DNA of 64,000 nucleotides from Azoarcus sp. (GTDB taxonomy: Bacteria; Pseudomonadota; Gammaproteobacteria; Burkholderiales; Rhodocyclaceae), in NCBI GenBank assembly GCA_031268195.1, contig JAIRXQ010000059.1, positions 1 to 64,000 on the forward strand. Direction: 5' to 3'. Both the position numbers and the translations under genes were made by a program. Below are positions 36,683 through 47,179 of this stretch, in pieces (the stretch's first letter is position 1; each line of letters opens with the position of its first letter). The notes under the pieces were generated by a model that saw only the letters and a program-made list of their open reading frames with translations, did no database searches and was not told where the DNA came from.

Positions 36683-37306
36683 TCACTCGGGGTGTCCGGG
36701 GATGGACGCCGTTGCGAGCCAATCGTCCGTGGGCTTCGCGTTCGATTTTGCCATGCTGGAACGGTCGTAAGCGGCATCCATCTTTCTGGATTCGTCGATC
36801 AGATTGTCGATATGCGATTTTTCGAGTCGATCCGCCGCGACCAGATCCAGCAGGGATTGGCTATTGAAGGCTTTCATCTTCACTATCGCGTGAGCATGCC
36901 TGATTTGGGCGTCCCGAAAGGCGTCGGCCACTTCACTGAGTTTGCTGATTCGTCCGGACTTGCCCGGTTCCGGGGTGGCCTCGCCATTCATCCATTTGTA
37001 GACCGCTTGGCGGGAAACGCCAAACACAGCAGCCAAGTCGGAAATGGACGGTTTCAGCGCCTGTTTGATGTTGGCGAGGTGTTCAGGGGCACGGCGAAGA
37101 TCCAAGCGCGCCGCTTGGCTGTCATCCATGACAACCTTGATGGACGTGCGCGCTTCCACCATGTGCAAGACTTCACGGCGGAAAACATCGAGTACGCTGC
37201 CCGTGCCGAAAATAAACGGACGCGGTTCTGCATCCTCCCCAGCGTTCGGTAACTGAAACCCAGGACGCCAAGCGTAAAAACCCTGCTCTCGATGTGCGAC
37301 GTCCAT
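36683..37306 (-). CDS. HTH-domain protein
   Basis: ISDLAAVFGVSRQAVYKWMNGEATPEPGKSGRISKLSEVADAF; starts 6 bp after the upstream stop. Confidence 0.75.
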   Translation of the reverse strand: MDVAHREQGFYAWRPGFQLPNAGEDAEPRPFIFGTGSVLDVFRREVLHMVEARTSIKVVMDDSQAARLDLRRAPEHLANIKQALKPSISDLAAVFGVSRQAVYKWMNGEATPEPGKSGRISKLSEVADAFRDAQIRHAHAIVKMKAFNSQSLLDLVAADRLEKSHIDNLIDESRKMDAAYDRSSMAKSNAKPTDDWLATASIPGHPE

Positions 37307-37312
37307 GACGTG

Positions 37313-38155
37313 TTACTCCCCTGTTATCAAGCCCCACGCTTTCCTTGCGTAGTCGGTCGTGGTTGCGACAAATACGGACTTGATGATTCCGTGTAGCGAC
37401 AACAACTGTTCGTCGAGTCTGTTCATATCGAGAGGCATCTGGCCCTCGACGAAATGGTCCGTGTCGATGACAACATGCTCAAGCGGTTCTTTTACCACGA
37501 ACGCCGGGTTCACTGCCAAGCCGTTGGGGGCGATGTCCACCGGGTACCCGAGGGGCGCGTTCATCCGGTATACGCGCGTCACGAGCGTGCCGGTCGACAA
37601 CAGAGGCTTGACCTCAGTTGTGAACATTGACTCAGTCATGGTGTATCGCCGCGTTGCATCGAATTTGATGCCGTGCAAGCCTCCGACAAGGTACTCTTCA
37701 ACCGTCTCGCCATTGCGCGGCAAGACCGCATCCAAGTAGCGCAGCCCCAGTCTGCTGACGTGATCGAGCTTCACGACATCATGAACCGTTTTCAACCCGG
37801 CCAGCAGTTCTGGTATGAATTGTTCATGGGTCTGGTAGTGGATCGTGTGAAACGTGATACCCCATGGCGCGAGAATGAATCCCGCCGTTCCGTCGCTCCG
37901 GGTCAGCAGCCAGGAAGTGGTTTGCTCGACTTGAGGCGATGCGCCCTGCGCCTGCCCATGCCCCGGAATCACCAACTGTGTCAACTGTTGCTTGCCGAAC
38001 TGCGGATACTCCCCACGCAGTCGATCTTGAATTTCGTCGACATACTTCGACATCATGTTGACGGGGTTGAAACGCGCCTGCGCCAGCGCGTAGTAGACAG
38101 GTGCGTTCGACATCCACTTGCTCACCGGCATCTCCGTTTCAGGCTGACAGTTCAA
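37313..38155 (-). CDS. TIGR04255-like family protein
   Basis: NAPVYYALAQARFNPVNMMSKYVDEIQDRLRGEYPQF and LDHVSRLGLRYLDAV architecture. Confidence 0.7.
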   Translation of the reverse strand: MNCQPETEMPVSKWMSNAPVYYALAQARFNPVNMMSKYVDEIQDRLRGEYPQFGKQQLTQLVIPGHGQAQGASPQVEQTTSWLLTRSDGTAGFILAPWGITFHTIHYQTHEQFIPELLAGLKTVHDVVKLDHVSRLGLRYLDAVLPRNGETVEEYLVGGLHGIKFDATRRYTMTESMFTTEVKPLLSTGTLVTRVYRMNAPLGYPVDIAPNGLAVNPAFVVKEPLEHVVIDTDHFVEGQMPLDMNRLDEQLLSLHGIIKSVFVATTTDYARKAWGLITGE

Positions 38156-38163
38156 TTTTCAGT

Positions 38164-38715
38164 TTACACTACGGTTGTCAAACGCGCCGATAAATAGTTG
38201 CAAGATGCCGCGACCGAGCAGCCTACCCTTGGCACAACCGAAGCAATCATCATGCGTTCGCTCGTGGCGTTCGTGATGTCTCGCCAACCCATCAGCCAAC
38301 CACGTCGCCAGCCTGGGTTTCCCATGGCAATGCCGTGCGCTCTGTCGCCAGGCGCATTACCCCGTCGCCTGTTACAGGCTTGCTTTGATCGGCCACACGC
38401 AGGAAATAGCGACCATCGGTGGTCGAAGCGACGGTCATTCAATGTATTGACCGCCGTTGGCTGCGGTCAAGATATTGGGCAGAGCCGTCACATTGACAGT
38501 ACGCTCGGCGAGCTTGCGTCGTAGCGTATCCGGCAGGTCAGGAGGAACTTGCTGGCTTGGTGGAGGAGCACTCCGATCGTCCTCGATACCGATCAGCAGA
38601 TGTCCTCCCGTGGCGTTGGCGAATGCTACGCAGTCCCTGGCAGACTCGCTCCAGCTGGCTGTCTTGCCCTGTACCAAACGCAGCGATTTTTTGTCGAGTA
38701 AGTGTCGGCGTCAAT
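38164..38715 (-). pseudogene. Chimeric remnant: AlbA_2/Schlafen-type ATP-binding protein fragment plus DNA methyltransferase-like fragment
   Basis: LLDKKSLRLVQGKTASWSESARDCVAFANATGGHLLIGIEDD; frameshift to TDGRYFLRVADQSKPVTGDGVMRLATERTALPWET; then GWRDITNATSERMMIASVVPRVG, typical of Eco57I-type/N-6 methylases. Confidence 0.65.
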
Positions 38716-38736
38716 GGACGTCCATGGCCCCCCGCA

Positions 38737-40098
38737 TCACTTCCCGATGCAAAAGCGGCTGAAGATCGCTCCCAACAGATCGTCCGCCGTGAATTCGCCG
38801 GTGATTTCGGCCAGGGCATTTTGGGTGAGGCGCAGGTTTTCCGCGCACAACTCCAGTGCGGGATGGGGGGCTTCGAGTTCGGCGCGGGCGGCGTTCAGGT
38901 GCGTGGCCCCGGCTTCCAGCGCCTGAACGTGGCGGGCGCGGGCGGTGAAGGTGTCTTCGGTGTTCTGCCAGCCCGCGATCTCCAGGAGCGCGGCTTCCAG
39001 CAAGTCCATGCCCTGCCCGGTTTTGGCGGACAGGGCGAGGGTGACGGTTTCGCCTTCGCGCTGCCTGGAAGGCGGCTCGGCGGCGAGGTCGATTTTGTTG
39101 CGTACGATGAGGCGCGGCAGGTTTGTGGGCAAGCGCTCGAGAATGGCGCGGTCCGCCGCTGTCAGGCCCGTGCGGGCATCGAGCAGCAACAGGGCGAGGT
39201 CGGCTTCCCGCACGGCTTTCCAGGCGCGCTCGATGCCGATTTTTTCGACTTCGTCCTCGGTGGCGCGCAGCCCGGCGGTATCGACGATGTGCAGCGGGAT
39301 GCCGCGGATCTGGATCGAGGATTTGAGCGCATCGCGCGTGGTGCCGGGAACTGGCGTGACGATGGCGAGATCGTCGCCCGCGAGCCGGTTCAGGAGCGAC
39401 GATTTACCGACGTTGGGCTGGCCGACGAGGACGACCGCCAGCCCCGCTTGCAGCAGTTTGCCTTGCCGCGCGCGGGCGCGCACTTCGGTCAGGCGCGCAT
39501 CGAGCCGCGCGATGCGTCCGAGGGCGTCGGCCTGTGCGAGGAAATCGATTTCTTCTTCAGGGAAATCGAGCGTGGCTTCGAGCAGCAGGCGCAGGCCGGT
39601 GAGCTCATCGACCAAGGCATGCACGGCGTGCGAAAACTCGCCCTGTAGCGAGCGCACCGCGCTGCGGGCGGCGGCGGCGGTAGCGGCGTCGATCAGGTCG
39701 GCCACGGCTTCGGCCTGTGCGAGATCGAGCTTGCCGTTCAGGAAGGCGCGGCGCGTGAATTCACCCGGCTGCGCGAGGCGCGCGCCGAGTTCGACGCAAC
39801 GCGCGAGCAGCAGATTCAGCACGACCGGGCCGCCGTGTCCGTGCAGTTCGAGCACGTCCTCGCCAGTGAAGGAGGCGGGCGCGGGGAAGTAAAGCAGCAG
39901 GCCGCGGTCGATGAGCGTGCCGTCGGCGGCCTCGAAGTCGGCCCGCCCGGCATGGCGCGGCGCAGGTGTTTTGCCGGTGAGCGCGGCAGCCAGCGGCGCG
40001 AGGTTCAACCCGGAGAGGCGCACGATGCCGATGCCGCCGCGTCCCGGCGCGGTGGCGATGGCAGCGATGATATCGGCTGCGGGAACGGCAGTTGTCAT
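38737..40098 (-). CDS. mnmE: tRNA modification GTPase MnmE
   Basis: [52 protein letters not shown]-terminal FCIGK. Confidence 0.97.
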   Translation of the reverse strand: MTTAVPAADIIAAIATAPGRGGIGIVRLSGLNLAPLAAALTGKTPAPRHAGRADFEAADGTLIDRGLLLYFPAPASFTGEDVLELHGHGGPVVLNLLLARCVELGARLAQPGEFTRRAFLNGKLDLAQAEAVADLIDAATAAAARSAVRSLQGEFSHAVHALVDELTGLRLLLEATLDFPEEEIDFLAQADALGRIARLDARLTEVRARARQGKLLQAGLAVVLVGQPNVGKSSLLNRLAGDDLAIVTPVPGTTRDALKSSIQIRGIPLHIVDTAGLRATEDEVEKIGIERAWKAVREADLALLLLDARTGLTAADRAILERLPTNLPRLIVRNKIDLAAEPPSRQREGETVTLALSAKTGQGMDLLEAALLEIAGWQNTEDTFTARARHVQALEAGATHLNAARAELEAPHPALELCAENLRLTQNALAEITGEFTADDLLGAIFSRFCIGK

Positions 40099-40895
40099 GC
40101 TAACGCCATGGCATCGAACTGCTTTTGCAATCTGCCTGCGGTGATGCGCACGATCTTTTTGTTCTTGCGCGCAATCACGAGCGCCGTGCCGGTCTGGATG
40201 GCGGCGCGGCGCGCTTCGGCCGCCGCGCGCAGCAAAGCGGGGTAGGCGCCGCGTACGGTTTCGTCGTTAGTCGCGCCAAGATCGGTGCAGGTCTGCGAGC
40301 GCCAGGCCGGGGCGTAGGCGGATTTGGCCATCAGGCGATGCTGCCATGCCACCGCCGACCAGCCATCGATGACGGCGCGGGTCGGGTTCTCGCCCAGCGC
40401 CAGAAAGCGCGGCGGCTCGGAGAGGTTGTCGAACTTCACCCATATATCGACCGCATCGCGGTAATGCTGCTCGAAGTTGCGGCGGCCCGCCTCGAAGCGC
40501 CGTCGCACGGTTTCTTCCGGGATGGCGAGCCCGCCCTGGTGCACGCGCTCCCTGACCCGGGCCAGCGATGCTTCGGCGCTGGCCAGATCGAGAAAGAACA
40601 TGTGCACGCGATAGCCTTCCCGCTGCCATTGTGCGATCAGGTGCAGATAGCTCAAGCCGGAGAGTGTGGCCTCGAACGCGAAGGATTCGCCGCGCCGCGC
40701 GCAGTCGTGGATTTCCTGCAAAGCCAGCCGTCCGGCGCGGGAGGCGGCCGCTTCTGGCGCGAACGGCGATAGCCCGACGGCGATCAGGTCGGCGTTGATG
40801 TAGCGTGGACAAGCGGCCTCGTTGGGCAGGAATGTACGCGCGAACGTGGTTTTTCCTGCTCCGTGCGGGCCGGCGATGACGACGATTTTCTTCAA
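40095..40895 (-). CDS. Zeta-toxin-like P-loop kinase, TTG start
   Basis: [58 protein letters not shown]. Confidence 0.88.
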   Translation of the reverse strand: MKKIVVIAGPHGAGKTTFARTFLPNEAACPRYINADLIAVGLSPFAPEAAASRAGRLALQEIHDCARRGESFAFEATLSGLSYLHLIAQWQREGYRVHMFFLDLASAEASLARVRERVHQGGLAIPEETVRRRFEAGRRNFEQHYRDAVDIWVKFDNLSEPPRFLALGENPTRAVIDGWSAVAWQHRLMAKSAYAPAWRSQTCTDLGATNDETVRGAYPALLRAAAEARRAAIQTGTALVIARKNKKIVRITAGRLQKQFDAMALA

Positions 40896-41941
40896 TTTAG
40901 GAACGGATAGTCTGTGTAGCCGTCCTTGCCGCCGCCATAGAACGACTCCGAACGTGGTGTGTTGAACGGCGCGTTCTGTTTCAGGCGCGCGACCAGATCG
41001 GGATTGGCGATGAACGGCGCCCCGAACGCGGCGGCGTCCGCGTAGGTGGAAAGCAGTTGCGTTGCCGTCTCTCCCGTCAGCCCCTGGTTGGCGATGAACA
41101 CGCCACCGAATTGTTCCTTCAATTGCGGACCGAGCAGTCCCGGCCCCTGCGCTTCACGCGCGAAAATGAAAGCGATGTGGCGCTTGCCGAGCTCGCGTGC
41201 GACATGGCCGAAGGTGGCGGCGGGGTTGGAATCGCTCATGCTGTGCGAGTCGCAGCGCGGCGCGAGATGCACGCCGACGCGCCCCGGCCCCCACACGTCG
41301 ATGGCCGCGTCGGTAACTTCCAGCAGCAGGCGGGCGCGATGCTCGATCGGGCCGCCGTAGGCGTCGGTGCGCTGGTTCGTGCCGTCCTGCAAGAACTGGT
41401 CGATCAGATAGCCGTTGGCGGCGTGGATTTCCACGCCGTCGAACCCGGCGGTTTTGGCGTTGGCCGCGCCTTGACGGAAAGCGGCGACGATGCCGGGAAT
41501 CTCGTTCGTCTCCAGCGCGCGCGGCGTTTCGTAAGGCTTCAGCGGGCGCACGAGGCTCACATGCCCTTCGGCTGCGATGGCGCTCGGCGCAACCGGCAAT
41601 GCGCCGTCGAGATAGACCGGGTCGGAGATGCGCCCGACGTGCCAAAGCTGCATGAAAATCAGCCCGCCCGCCTTGTGCACGGCTTGCGTGATGGGCAGCC
41701 AGCCTTCCACCTGCTCCGCGCTCCAGATCCCCGGTGTGTCGGGATAACCGACGCCCATCGGCGTGACGGCGACGGCTTCCGAGAGAATCAGCCCGGCGCT
41801 GGCGCGCTGCTCATAGTATTCGCGCATCAGCACGTTTGGCACCCGCCCCGCCCCGGCGCGGCAGCGGGTGAGCGGAGCCATGACAATGCGGTTGGGCAAA
41901 ATGAGATCGCCGAGTCGTAGCGGGTCGAACAGGGTGGACAT
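40892..41941 (-). CDS. Old Yellow Enzyme family alkene reductase
   Basis: LFDPLRLGDLILPNRIVMAPLTRCRA, FDGVEIHAANGYLIDQFLQDGTNQRTDAYGG. Confidence 0.94.
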   Translation of the reverse strand: MSTLFDPLRLGDLILPNRIVMAPLTRCRAGAGRVPNVLMREYYEQRASAGLILSEAVAVTPMGVGYPDTPGIWSAEQVEGWLPITQAVHKAGGLIFMQLWHVGRISDPVYLDGALPVAPSAIAAEGHVSLVRPLKPYETPRALETNEIPGIVAAFRQGAANAKTAGFDGVEIHAANGYLIDQFLQDGTNQRTDAYGGPIEHRARLLLEVTDAAIDVWGPGRVGVHLAPRCDSHSMSDSNPAATFGHVARELGKRHIAFIFAREAQGPGLLGPQLKEQFGGVFIANQGLTGETATQLLSTYADAAAFGAPFIANPDLVARLKQNAPFNTPRSESFYGGGKDGYTDYPFLN

Positions 41942-42427
41942 GAACGGCTCCTTGGATGATTTGCTGTGGGTATGCACTTCCTCCTGTTTTCTGGAGGTGT
42001 TGCATCTTCTCTAGCTCGCTAGAATAAACGCCAAACCTGGACGCGAAGGAACTTCCTGTATTTTCAATAGCGATAACGCTCCTGCAAGAACCCGATGCGC
42101 TCGTTTCCGGCCAGATGGACGCTGAGTGATGCGGCGTGACCAGACGTTCGTGCCCGGCACCGGGGCGGGAGGCGGGCTTTTGCCGCGGGCGCGTCCGAGT
42201 GCGGCAAACAGGCGTTCGGCGTTCTTTTCAGTGCGCCGCAGAGGCGCAGTTTCCGGCCATCCCTCCAACGCGTCCGCCGCGATTGGTTCGATTGGCGCGA
42301 CACTCGATGACAACGCTCTCCCGGCCTCCAACAGCATTGTCCATCGGGATTTCCAGTTGACTGCGAGCTCGAATTGCGAACTCATTGTACATAAGCGTTG
42401 TTTTCCGTGTCCGCAAAATAATGCCGC

Positions 42428-43516
42428 TCAACGCGGCTGTAGCAGCAGCCCGCCTTCGAGGTGATCGGTATACGGAAACTGATCGAAACAGGCCGCGGCC
42501 GCGATGCGGTGGGTGGCGGCGAGCGCGGCGGCGTTGGCGTGCAGGGTGGCGGGGTTGCAGGAGATGTAGAGGATATTGGCGAAGTTGCGTGCAAGATCGA
42601 GCGTGGCCGCATCCAGACCGGCACGGGGCGGGTCGACGAAAAGCGTCGAGAAACGGTAGGCGTCGAGGTCGATGTCCCGCAGGCGGCGGAAGGCGCGCAC
42701 ATGGGTGAGCGCGGCGGCGACTTCATTGGCGGCCATGCGCGCCAGCGCGACGTTGTTGACGCCGTTCGCCGTCAGATTGTGGCGCGCCATCGCGCTCGAT
42801 GGTTTGGAGAGCTCCGTGGCCAGCACTTTGTCGAAGCAGGGCGCCAGCGCCACGGTGAAGTTGCTGTTGCCGCAATAAAGTTCGAGCAGATCGCCGCCCA
42901 GCCCGGCGGCCTGCGCCCGCGCCCAGCCGAGCATGGCGCGGTTGACCTCGCCGTTGGGCTGGCTGAACGCGCCCTCGATCTGACGATAGCGGAGGCGGCG
43001 GCCATCGAGGACGATTTCTTCTTCCAGCCAGTCGCGCCCGATCACGATTTTCTGCTTGCGGCTGCGACCGATCAGTTGCACGCCGAGATCGGCGGCGAGG
43101 GCGCGCGCGGTCTCCTCCCATGCGGCATCGAGCGGGCGGTGATAGATGAGGCAGATGAGCGCCTCGCCTTTCAGGGTGGCGAGGAATTCGGTCTGGAACA
43201 GGCGCTGGCGCAGCACATCGCTGGCAAGCAGGCGCGCGCGCAGACGGGACATCAGGGCGCGGATGGCGTCTACGGCGGGCGGAAACTCAGCGATGGGCAC
43301 GGCGCGGCGCGGATCGTCAGCGGCGAACATCGCGTAATCGACCCCTGCGCCGCTGTGCCACATGCGGAATTCGGCGCGCAGGCGGTAGGCGAGCGGCGGC
43401 GAGGCGAAAAGCTGCAATTCGGGCAGTTCGAGATCAGCGAACATGCGCCGGAAGCGCTTGGCTTTGGCGGCGAACAGGGCGGAATAATGCGCGGGGTCGA
43501 TGCGGGAAAGCGGCAT
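42428..43516 (-). CDS. trmA: tRNA (uracil(54)-C(5))-methyltransferase
   Basis: LLELYCGNSNFTVALAPCFDKVLATE, FVDPPRAGLD, ILYISCNPATL. Confidence 0.94.
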   Translation of the reverse strand: MPLSRIDPAHYSALFAAKAKRFRRMFADLELPELQLFASPPLAYRLRAEFRMWHSGAGVDYAMFAADDPRRAVPIAEFPPAVDAIRALMSRLRARLLASDVLRQRLFQTEFLATLKGEALICLIYHRPLDAAWEETARALAADLGVQLIGRSRKQKIVIGRDWLEEEIVLDGRRLRYRQIEGAFSQPNGEVNRAMLGWARAQAAGLGGDLLELYCGNSNFTVALAPCFDKVLATELSKPSSAMARHNLTANGVNNVALARMAANEVAAALTHVRAFRRLRDIDLDAYRFSTLFVDPPRAGLDAATLDLARNFANILYISCNPATLHANAAALAATHRIAAAACFDQFPYTDHLEGGLLLQPR

Positions 43517-43533
43517 GGCGGCAACCAGGCATC

Positions 43534-44166
43534 TCAGGCGGGCGGCGGCGCGCACCGCCAGCGCCGCACGGCGCGGGCGAGCAGGATCGCCATTGCGCCG
43601 AACACCAGCAGCGGATCGAACAGGTGGTCCCACAAATTGGTCGATTCCAGTGCCTCCAGCCGCCAAAGCGCGAGGGCGAGGACGAGCGCGAGGGCGCTGA
43701 TGCGCCAGTTTGCCCACCATGCCGCGAGCGCCAGCGCGCCGACGATGAGGGGCAATGCGAGCGCCTCGCCGTAACCCCATGCGTAGGGGTCGAGCGGCCC
43801 CACGCCGAGTGCGAAGGGGTAGAACAGCGGCGCGGGCAGCGCGCACGCCAGCGGCAGCCAGCGGCGTTCGCGCGCTTCGAATAGCGATGTGCCCTTGAGC
43901 GTGTCCGCCGCCAGCCCTGCGAGGAGGAGCGCGCTGGAGGGCGACACGTCCGCGAACAGGCCGCGCAACACCCAGAGCAGGCTGATGCCGCCGTGCAGGG
44001 GCACGACAGGCGCGCACAACGCCAGCGCCAACACCGTGGCGCACAACACTGTGGCGCGTAACGCGGGGGGCGAGCGCGGATTGCCCCGCCGTGCGCGGGA
44101 CAAGCGGTTCAGCGCCAGCCACAGCAGCAGCGTCCACGCACAAAGATCGAGCGCAGGGGCGATCAT
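43534..44166 (-). CDS. Uncharacterised multi-TM membrane protein
   Basis: Hydrophobic ORF with several TM helices, overlapping the upstream sialidase-like gene stop by 4 bp. Confidence 0.55.
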   Translation of the reverse strand: MIAPALDLCAWTLLLWLALNRLSRARRGNPRSPPALRATVLCATVLALALCAPVVPLHGGISLLWVLRGLFADVSPSSALLLAGLAADTLKGTSLFEARERRWLPLACALPAPLFYPFALGVGPLDPYAWGYGEALALPLIVGALALAAWWANWRISALALVLALALWRLEALESTNLWDHLFDPLLVFGAMAILLARAVRRWRCAPPPA

Positions 44167-45443
44167 CGCGCCGCTCCCAGCCGCGCCTGCAACCATGCGG
44201 CATTGAAGCGGATATAGCGGATGAATGTACCGTTCCAGGTGTAGACCAGATGGAAATCGCCATCGGCGGCGCGCACGAAATAAGGGTAGTCGTAGCGCCA
44301 GTTGCACTGATCGTGCCGACAAGCGTTTTGCATGACATCGTTCGCCGTTGCCTCCAGCGGCGCGCGCCGCGGGCCGGCCGTGGCGAGATCGGCCGCGAGG
44401 CGGGCGCGAAACACCGCGGCCGACAGCGGCGCGGCGAGATTTTCCTGCCGATCCTCGAAGCGGTGGATGAGGCGCCAGTGCTGGCCACGATCTTCGCTCA
44501 CCAGCAGCGACAGGCGCAGGCGTTCGCCCTCGGTGTCGTTGGCGATCGCGAGCATGCGGCCATCGTCGAGACGCAGCGCGCCGAGGGCGGAATTGGGATT
44601 CGGCAGATCGGTTGTCTCCGGCGCGCGCCAGTGGCGGCCCGCGTCCGCCGTTTCGCTGCGCCAGACGCGGGGCGGCTCGTGGCGGGCGTCGCGCATCAGG
44701 GCGACCGCATGCGCGGCATCTTCCACCAGCACCACCGGCTGCAAAGTGCGGCGGCCATGCGCGAGGCGCACCTTGCGCCGCACCTTGCCGTTGGGGGCGA
44801 GCACCAACAGTTCCCCGAACTTGCCCGCCAGTTCGTGATACATGGGGACGCCGATGTCGCCGTTGTCGAAAAAGATCGGCGCGCCCTTGACCAGCGTACT
44901 CATATTGAAAAAAGGCGAAGTGACCAGCCGCTCGGGAGCGTGCACGCCCTGGCGCAGCAGGTTGAGGCGGCTCGTCGCCCAGCCGCCAAGGGTGGCGCTG
45001 ACATACACCAGCCAGCGTTCGCCGCGCGGGGTGGTGAGGATCACGGGATTGCCCAGTTTGCGCACCCAGCGCCGCAAGCCCGCGCCGGTCTTTTCCGGGG
45101 TGACGATGGCCTCGGGCAGCTCCCAGTGCGTGCCGCCATCGGCCTGCGGCTCCCCGCGCATGCCAAAGATGCGCACATCGGAGCTGCCTTCGCGCGTGCC
45201 GCCGAACCACACCGCGGCCAGTTCGCCGTCAGGCAGCTCGGCCAGTGAGGCGGCGTGTACCTGCGGCGGCGGCGTCTCGCTGGGCAGGGCGGAAAAAATA
45301 CGCGCTTCGTCTATGCCCGCCGGATGCGAAACCGGTACGGCAAACCCCGGCGCGGGCGACGGAAACAACCCCGGCCACGCCGCCCACAGCGTCAGCGCAG
45401 CGATGGCCGTCGCGCCGCAGACGCGCCGCACGGCGGGCGTCAC
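44163..45443 (-). CDS. Sialidase/BNR-repeat-like protein (GTG start)
   Basis: VHAASLAELPDGELAAVWFGGTREGSSDVRI, SETADAGRHWRAPETTDLPNPNSALGALRLDDGRML, SEDRGQHWRLIHR Asp-box-like motifs. Confidence 0.85.
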   Translation of the reverse strand: MTPAVRRVCGATAIAALTLWAAWPGLFPSPAPGFAVPVSHPAGIDEARIFSALPSETPPPQVHAASLAELPDGELAAVWFGGTREGSSDVRIFGMRGEPQADGGTHWELPEAIVTPEKTGAGLRRWVRKLGNPVILTTPRGERWLVYVSATLGGWATSRLNLLRQGVHAPERLVTSPFFNMSTLVKGAPIFFDNGDIGVPMYHELAGKFGELLVLAPNGKVRRKVRLAHGRRTLQPVVLVEDAAHAVALMRDARHEPPRVWRSETADAGRHWRAPETTDLPNPNSALGALRLDDGRMLAIANDTEGERLRLSLLVSEDRGQHWRLIHRFEDRQENLAAPLSAAVFRARLAADLATAGPRRAPLEATANDVMQNACRHDQCNWRYDYPYFVRAADGDFHLVYTWNGTFIRYIRFNAAWLQARLGAAR

Positions 45444-47179
45444 TGAATCTGCTCCAGCGGGGCCGGTTTTATCCGCAGCAAATCGGCAACGCCGGTGATC
45501 GTATCCTTGCGCGTGTTCGGATCGAGGAAGCGCCAGCTCAGGCGCGTGACGCGGTAATCCTCCTGCCCACGATCCAGCACTTCGACCCGCAGCCCGCGTT
45601 CGCCCAGCGCTTGCCGACAATCGGCGTTCGGGCTGTCGAGCCCCACGGCCCGATCACGAAAGCCCTTGCAGTACAGCACCGGCGCTTTGCCCGCCTGGAC
45701 GAGCGCCTCGACCGCATCGAGCGAGAGCGTCGGCACGATGCGCTTCATGGCGAAATCGAAGCTTGGCGCCCGGCCGCCGTCTTCGACATAGTAAAAATCG
45801 GCGCTCGAAATGCGGGGGACGAGCTCCCTGCTGTCGATGGCGATGCGCGCGGCGCGGCCCAAAGTGGTGCCCGCCTGCGATTCGAGCAGGTTGGGATAGA
45901 AGTTGAAATTGAGTAGCAGCCAGAACGCCGCCGACACGGCAACCGAGGCCGTGACCAGCCGCGCGCCGCCGAAGCGAAACGGGATGGCCCAGAACCCCAG
46001 GACGAGCATGACCAGCGCGCCGAGCGCGATCCGCCAGTCGTACATCGGAAACGCCCAGCCGTTCGCCAGAAACGCCGCCACCGCGAACACCGCGAACACC
46101 ACGGCCTGCACGCGCCACAGCTTCTTGCGGGTCGAGGCGTGCCGCAGCCGCGCCGGCAGCCAGCCCGCGAGCTGGATGGCGAAAAAGGGCAGCAGCACGA
46201 CGAGGTAATGCAGCAGATGCAGATTCGTTTTGGTCAGCGCGATGAACGCGGTCACGATCGTTCCCGCCGTCACCGCGTCGCCCTTGGCGCGCGGCCAGTA
46301 GTGATCGCTCGTGAGCCGCCTGACGCTGTGGGCGAGCGACCACAACATGAGCAGCGACCAGGGCAGAAACACCCACAAGAAGGTGTGGTAATAGAACAGC
46401 GGATCGTTGCCGCCCGCCGTTCCGCCGCTCAAGCGCTCGATACTTTGCGTCCACAGGATGAATTTCACCCCCTCGAAGCCGAACTGATCGTAAAAAGCGT
46501 AGAGCAGCGGCGAGATGAACACGATGAGCACCGGCGGCAGCAGCAGCCAGAGCGGATCGAACAACCGCTTCCAGTCGAGGTGGTAGACGAGATAGACGAA
46601 GATGATGAAAAGCGGCGCGAAGAAGCCGAGCGCGCCCTTGGCGGCAAAGCCGAGCACCAGCCCAAGCCCGCCCATGATGAGATGCGGCGGGCGGGCGCGC
46701 TCGTTCGTTTCGGTGACGAAAACCAGGAGCTGCCAGACCGCAAATACGATGGCGCCGGTGAGCATCGCATCGGCGCGCACATCGTTGTTGGCGAGCAGGA
46801 ACGCGAAGGCGCTCGCCAGAATCACCCCCGCCAGCCGCCCCTTCGTTTCATTGTGCAACAGCGTGCCCAGCCGGATGGTGGAATACACGGCCAGAAACGA
46901 GAACAGCAGCGAGGGCAGGCGGTAAGAGACGGCATCGACGTCGAACACCCAAAACGAGAGCGCCGACAGCCAGTAAAACAGATGCGGTTTGTCGAGCACG
47001 GGTTCGCCCGCGCTCATCAGATGCGTCCAGTCGCCGGACTCGAAGATGCGCAGCGCAATGGCGGCATGCTTGGCCGCGCCGTCGTCCATCAATGGCACCG
47101 TCGCGCCGCCGAGATAGGCGGCGAGCAGCATCAGATAGCATGCCAGCGCGGCACGGGGGCCGAGAACCCGCACGTTCAC
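45440..47179 (-). CDS. Glycosyltransferase family 39 (ArnT/PMT-like)
   Basis: [41 protein letters not shown]; many TM helices. Confidence 0.88.
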   Translation of the reverse strand: MNVRVLGPRAALACYLMLLAAYLGGATVPLMDDGAAKHAAIALRIFESGDWTHLMSAGEPVLDKPHLFYWLSALSFWVFDVDAVSYRLPSLLFSFLAVYSTIRLGTLLHNETKGRLAGVILASAFAFLLANNDVRADAMLTGAIVFAVWQLLVFVTETNERARPPHLIMGGLGLVLGFAAKGALGFFAPLFIIFVYLVYHLDWKRLFDPLWLLLPPVLIVFISPLLYAFYDQFGFEGVKFILWTQSIERLSGGTAGGNDPLFYYHTFLWVFLPWSLLMLWSLAHSVRRLTSDHYWPRAKGDAVTAGTIVTAFIALTKTNLHLLHYLVVLLPFFAIQLAGWLPARLRHASTRKKLWRVQAVVFAVFAVAAFLANGWAFPMYDWRIALGALVMLVLGFWAIPFRFGGARLVTASVAVSAAFWLLLNFNFYPNLLESQAGTTLGRAARIAIDSRELVPRISSADFYYVEDGGRAPSFDFAMKRIVPTLSLDAVEALVQAGKAPVLYCKGFRDRAVGLDSPNADCRQALGERGLRVEVLDRGQEDYRVTRLSWRFLDPNTRKDTITGVADLLRIKPAPLEQIQ

